The notes below the pieces were generated by a model. It was not told the DNA's origin, did no database searches, and saw only the letters and a program-made list of their open reading frames with translations. Below, in pieces: positions 60,105 through 64,000 of a stretch of 64,000 nucleotides of DNA. Position numbers and translations under genes: made by a program. Each line of letters starts with the position of its first letter. The stretch's first letter is position 1. Source of the DNA: Welwitschia mirabilis (taxonomy: Eukaryota > Gnetophyta > Gnetopsida > Welwitschiales); assembly GCA_051453625.1 (NCBI GenBank), contig JBOZIK010000001.1:283814385-283878384 (forward strand), given 5' to 3'.

Positions 60105-60500
60105 TTCGAGGATGATATCAACTCTACAGAGTAGTGGAATACTTCGAAACGTCATCTCTCCACACTCAACAAAAACGAGTTATGTTGGNNNNNNNNNNNN
60201 NNNNNNNNNNNNNNNNNNNNNNNNNNNNNNNNNNNNNNNNNNNNNNNNNNNNNNNNNNNNNNNNNNNNNNNNNNNNNNNNNNNNNNNNTTATGTTGGAAA
60301 ATTCGAAGGATTATGCGGTTAAAGCCTTCATTAATGCTCTAGATCATTTAGGGACCATTTCTTATAAGCTCAATGATGTCCTAAGCCAGCAAATATATGA
60401 ATCATTAACTGCACAAGTTCAGATTACTTGTCTCAAATAGAGGCAGCAAATGATTCAAGCTTCCTTTGATGGTCAAGGTTTAAGGCAGTATTTGTCCATT
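60105..60500 (+). pseudogene. ABIL: ABI-interactor-like (ABIL, WAVE/SCAR subunit) fragment
   Basis: Before the gap the frame reads YRVVEYFETSSLHTQQKRVM; after it comes LENSKDYAVKAFINALDHLG, then TISYKLNDVLSQQIYES, QVQITCLK, stop and GLRQ. This matches the N-terminal helix of plant ABIL proteins ('LYSAAEYCE.SYLH..QKQMVLENLKDYAV.ALVNAVDHLGTVAYKL.DLL.QQ'), components of the actin-nucleating WAVE complex. The 100-N run splits it, and a stop replaces Gln/Asn. No start or C-terminal exons. Confidence 0.8.
60189..60288. other. Assembly gap, 100 N, with overlapping flanks
   Basis: The 9 bases 'ttatgttgg' occur on both sides, and the ABIL frame reads straight across if the two are merged. The gap is therefore probably a contig overlap. 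Confidence 0.9.
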
Positions 60501-60504
60501 AAAC

Positions 60505-60945
60505 ATGTCTCAGGATATTACAGATAGCTACACAGGACAGATATGTTCTGTAATGTTCTGGCCATGAGAAAAGATGAATGTTTTTGAAGTCATTACGATG
60601 ACAGTCATTCTAGAGATTTTTGTCTGCTACCAGTTCAAGTAAGGGATCAACTATAGCTTTCTGATCATGAGGATCAGCTAGAAATCCATTATTGAGTGCC
60701 CTATGGATATCAACTAGCCCTCCATTCTTTGTTGCAACCATTGGCAATCCATATGCAGCACCCTCAATAAGAGTGAGTTCAAAAGGTTCCACTGGTATTA
60801 GATTGATAAAGGAAACCTTTGTTTTTGCTGCTAAATGGTATATCTCAGAAACATCAGACTATTTGTGACGCTTTGGATAGGCAACTTCTGCATATAAATC
60901 ATACATATCTACCAATTTCAAAATTGTGGTGAGAATACTTATCTT
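60505..60945 (-). pseudogene. SPS: Sucrose-phosphate synthase fragment (glycosyltransferase domain)
   Basis: The minus strand reads ILTTILKLVDMYDLYAEVAY, RHK, stop, SDVSEIYHLAAKTKVSFIN, VEPFELTLIEGAAYGLPMVA, TKNGGLVDIHRALNNGFLAD, PHDQKAIVDPLLELVADKNL, stop, and FKNIHLFSWPEH. This is the C-terminal GT-B subdomain of plant sucrose-phosphate synthase (GT4 family), including the E-x7-E motif (EPFELTLIE) that binds the nucleotide sugar. Stops at Gln and Trp codons inactivate it. It overlaps or abuts the oppositely oriented ABIL fragment near 60500. Confidence 0.88.
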
Positions 60946-60954
60946 TGTGAGAAA

Positions 60955-61345
60955 CAAGTATTGAATTAACTGAATTGATATCTTAGCAGCTCATGGCTGG
61001 CTTGTATCCATTGCAAAAATCACTCAATGATTGTTTTGCTACATTTAAGAGGCTGTTTTTCTGTTTGTAATTCATGCTTCCCCAAATCAACGTATATAAC
61101 CCATGTATCCTACTTGCATATTCTTATAGTTCATGAAGATTTACTGACTTCACTTGTTCTTTAATGATACTCTAGTTCAAGAAGCTTTACTGACTTCACT
61201 TGTTCTTTAATGATACCCTCCATTTTTTCAAGTGTTTTCCGCATGTAAGCTTTTATTCTACTTGAATCTGACATCCTTAGCAGTTTCATTTTTCCTAATT
61301 ATGTTTGTTAGACTTTGTGTGTGACATTAAAGATACGCAACCACA
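60955..61345 (+). repeat. ~340-bp direct repeat, copy 2
   Basis: Second copy of the 58443-58785 repeat, enlarged by an internal tandem duplication of about 43 bp ('tgacttcacttgttctttaa' occurs twice). It begins within about 10-15 bp of the 5' boundary of the SPS fragment. Confidence 0.85.
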
Positions 61346-62850
61346 AGGGAAGGTTAAAATCCTTGACAATAATTCAAGATGCATCTAATGATCCCGCTAC
61401 CTATCCTCATTTGTTTACAAAACAAAGAAGCAAGTAAATAGATTGTTCTTCTTATTTTATGTTGATCATCTGTAGGGAACAGATTCATCACATAAATCTG
61501 AACTTACGAGAGACATTTTTCTAGCCCATCTCTGTCATTTATAGTCTATCAATTTTGATGCCCAATAAATTGGGTGAACATATTTGAATACTGAAACTGT
61601 TGAAAACACCTTTGAATGACATGCATTCTCCATTCAATGAGTTTGATACGAGTCTTATGCAGTACAACTTAGAAAGATAGTTTTATTAATATGTTTGAAT
61701 TTAATAGATGTTTCATTTGCATGACATCCTGAGTAATAGTTTATGTCTGTAATAATTCAATGAATGAATGAAGTGTATAACATCATGCTTTGGATGCCAG
61801 TAGCAACAATCCTTCCATCTTCACATTCTTGAACATAAGAAATAAAACATTTGAGAGATTGCTCTAGTTTATGTTCCTACTCAAGCTCAAATAAATGAAG
61901 GTTCCACTACAAGAATAAAACATTAAGTAAATGATAGCTCTGCGGTAACATATAATTTCAACAAAGAAATCAAATAAATGTACATAAATCATATAACGTA
62001 TCTTGCCAAACAAAGGACTAGACAACATTTCAAGCTAGTAACAATGAGCTTGGATCCAATTAACTAAAAAAGCTTACCAGACAGTATCTCTTCCACAACA
62101 TTATCTCTCCACTAGGATCAACAATCAAAATATTCAAGAACCTGTCCTCCACTAGGAGAATAAAAGACTCAAGAACAAATAGGACTCCTCCATTTTTAGG
62201 AGTCAATTATATTGTGTTAAGAGACGGTAATAAGCATGATTCGCTAACAGGCAGACTTATTATTATGTAACATAAAGAATAAGTAGTAATACATCTTTAT
62301 CATAAAAGACATAACTATTAAATAGATAATGATCATTATGGAAATAACATAAGATGGTGAAGGTGCAACTCAGAATGAAATAATATCCACTTTGAAAAAC
62401 CTTAAGGAGGGACTTCTTAAAAGGGTTCAAAAGAGGTTTGAATGATGGTTTTAATGCTTACTCTATCTACTAATCTATGGCTACTATTAGGTAGTGATTT
62501 CCTAAAATAAGTTTACAATTTTGTTTGCAGAATCTTGCTTTGTAACTACCAGTCTTTTGGGACATAAAAGAGTGTTGCAGTGATAATTTGATTACTGTTG
62601 CTTACTAAATGATGTATTACATTAAATGATTTTTCATTAAATGATGTGTTACTTACTAATTTATTATTTATTGAAAAAAGTACTGATGATTTTTCATTAA
62701 ATGATGTATTACTTCTAACGTTGGATCTACTCTCAATCAATTTATCTGGGTGATTTATTGTTTTATTACCACGACACATTAAAATATCTTATGTATGTAT
62801 TTTAATCATTAATTGTTGAATCATCCTTTCTAGAACTAAGTGGGAGGTCC
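61346..62850. other. Unassigned DNA between gene fragments
   Basis: No family recognised on either strand. At 62620-62715 a 'gatttttcattaaatgatgt' unit repeats in a small array. Confidence 0.4.
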
Positions 62851-62854
62851 TTTA

Positions 62855-63790
62855 ATTCCTGGTAGTAATAATCAACAAGGTTACCATACCCCTTAACCTC
62901 CATCACAATGGGATCCACCTGATCGACCTCCAACGCAGCAACCAGGTTATGTCTACAAGACTTAGTAGACCCCTCATGGTTATTCTCCTGGTGGGGATTA
63001 AAGACCATCTAAGCTTACCCAGAATTAGCAAGAAGAGACACANNNNNNNNNNNNNNNNNNNGGGTAGTCAATTAGAGGTCCAGGAAATAAAGGTATGCCT
63101 ATGCGCATCCTCATGATAGAGGATATGGGTAAGGGATTCCTACGGATAAAATTACTCAAGTAAGATTATGAATAATAGAATTATGGGCAAGATGATTATG
63201 CACCTCAGGGACAGTCTCAGAATACTTATCCACAACCAGTAAACCCATCCCAAGGACATGACCAACAAGGTTATAATAGTTAAGGCTATGGTCTCCCTGA
63301 TGCTGCAGAGTCTTCATTACCTCAAACTACAATACAAGATGGGTCCAGATCTCAGCTCTATGGTACATAATAATTTCCTTCTCAGTAAGGCCATGGCCAA
63401 TTTGTGCCTTTACCTCAAAATTATAGCCGACATTCACTAGTAACTTCTGGCTAACAGTAGCCCTCTTATGGACCATCAGGTGCTGCTTATCCTAGTTATG
63501 GACAATGTAGTGCCCAAAAATTGTACATGCAATTGGATGCCTCAAGTGTTGCTCCTTATGATCAAGGATCCACTGGAACACCCTATGGACAAAATCGTGC
63601 TCCTAACCATGGACAACATGATTCATCTCAAACTGCTTATGGACAACAAGTGATACCCCAGTCTAGTTATGGACAATAGACAGGGTCTTCTTAACTAGCT
63701 GATGAGTAACAAACTTAATCATCATATTCTCAAGAGGACATAGCACCAGTTAGCTATGGATAGTAAGGACCAATGATACAAACACTCTAT
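62855..63790 (+). pseudogene. KH-domain (FUBP-like) RNA-binding protein, C-terminal YGQ-rich fragment
   Basis: The plus strand encodes a decayed low-complexity tail: LIPGSNNQQGYHTP, PPSQWDPPDRPPTQQPGYVY, then after the gap YGQDDYAPQGQSQNTYPQP, PSYGPSGAAYPSYGQ, APYDQGSTGTPYGQNRAPNH and SSQTAYGQQVIPQSSYGQ. This P/Q/Y/G-rich pattern resembles the C-terminus of plant KH-domain far-upstream-element-binding-like proteins. No KH domain is seen. At least ten stops are present. The piece looks intronless, which would suit a single exon or a processed copy. Low complexity limits certainty of the parent family. Confidence 0.6.
63043..63061. other. Assembly gap, 19 N
   Basis: A short N run inside the KH/FUBP-like fragment. 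Confidence 0.95.
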
Positions 63791-64000
63791 GTTCAATTGA
63801 GTTTATTACACAAGATATTACAAAAATATTGCATTAATATTGGTATTCTATCAAAAGTGTGAATGTTAGTAGAGTTTCTGGTATACCAAATGCCAAATAC
63901 TTCTCTCAATTACTCTGTGACAAGTCAAAGTTTGTAATTTGCACTAACTAATAAGCATATAAAAATACAAACACTCTGTAATAGCACCAAAAACTATCCA

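Noticed and set aside
61905-61920. A second CACTACAAGAAT sequence that could be another CACTA end
   Set aside because: It has the same orientation as the 56902 end and lacks the subterminal palindromic repeats; probably chance.
62546-62779. Minus-strand 77-codon frame with a repeated NTSFNEKS motif
   Set aside because: The protein repeat merely reflects a short AT-rich tandem DNA repeat; no start context or homology.
1-64000. CRISPR arrays, operons, rRNA genes or bacterial-type features
   Set aside because: None seen; the repeats present are LTRs, minisatellites and microsatellites, and spliced genes show that the DNA is eukaryotic.

Overview
The window is AT-rich plant nuclear DNA made mostly of old, stop-riddled repeats, with two intact-looking single-copy genes in GC-richer islands. 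Long gene-poor stretches, very diverged LTR retrotransposons with ~4 kb LTRs, LINEs, tRNA-derived SINEs and a CACTA end suggest a large seed-plant genome, possibly a gymnosperm. Lineage is inference; no marker settles it.

Layout. 1-16818: two diverged Ty3/gypsy elements on the minus strand, in the order LTR-internal-LTR-internal-LTR, broken by a gap. 16819-19500: unannotated AT-rich DNA. 20021-21570: a four-exon allene oxide cyclase gene (+), encoding the plastid enzyme that makes OPDA for jasmonate synthesis. 22054-22640: a cluster of tRNA-derived sequences. 22641-31185: AT-rich DNA with a possible PPR relic and a ~690 bp tandem duplication carrying TATA boxes. 31197-37067: a complete but inactive LINE (-) bounded by an 11-bp target-site duplication. 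Downstream of its ORF2 it carries a third ORF relic that ends in a recognisable DnaJ J-domain. 40285-40500: a tRNA-derived SINE relic. 46723-47963: an EID1-like F-box gene (-). About 2.5 kb upstream of it lies a minus-strand TATA box preceded by a dense ABRE/G-box/CE3 cluster, which suggests an ABA-responsive promoter and a spliced leader. 56690-57070: a fragment of the same gypsy LTR family in opposite orientation, interrupted by a CACTA transposon terminus. 59240-63790: a patchwork of decayed fragments of at least six unrelated host genes (NOT2, FG-nucleoporin/NUP98, argininosuccinate lyase, ABI-interactor-like, sucrose-phosphate synthase, KH/FUBP-like) in both orientations, possibly cargo of that CACTA element.

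The two working genes are ~25 kb apart and not obviously co-regulated: one makes a jasmonate precursor, the other is a predicted SCF substrate receptor linked to light and ABA signalling. Six N runs interrupt the sequence, and two have flanks that overlap each other, so they are probably assembly joins rather than missing DNA.
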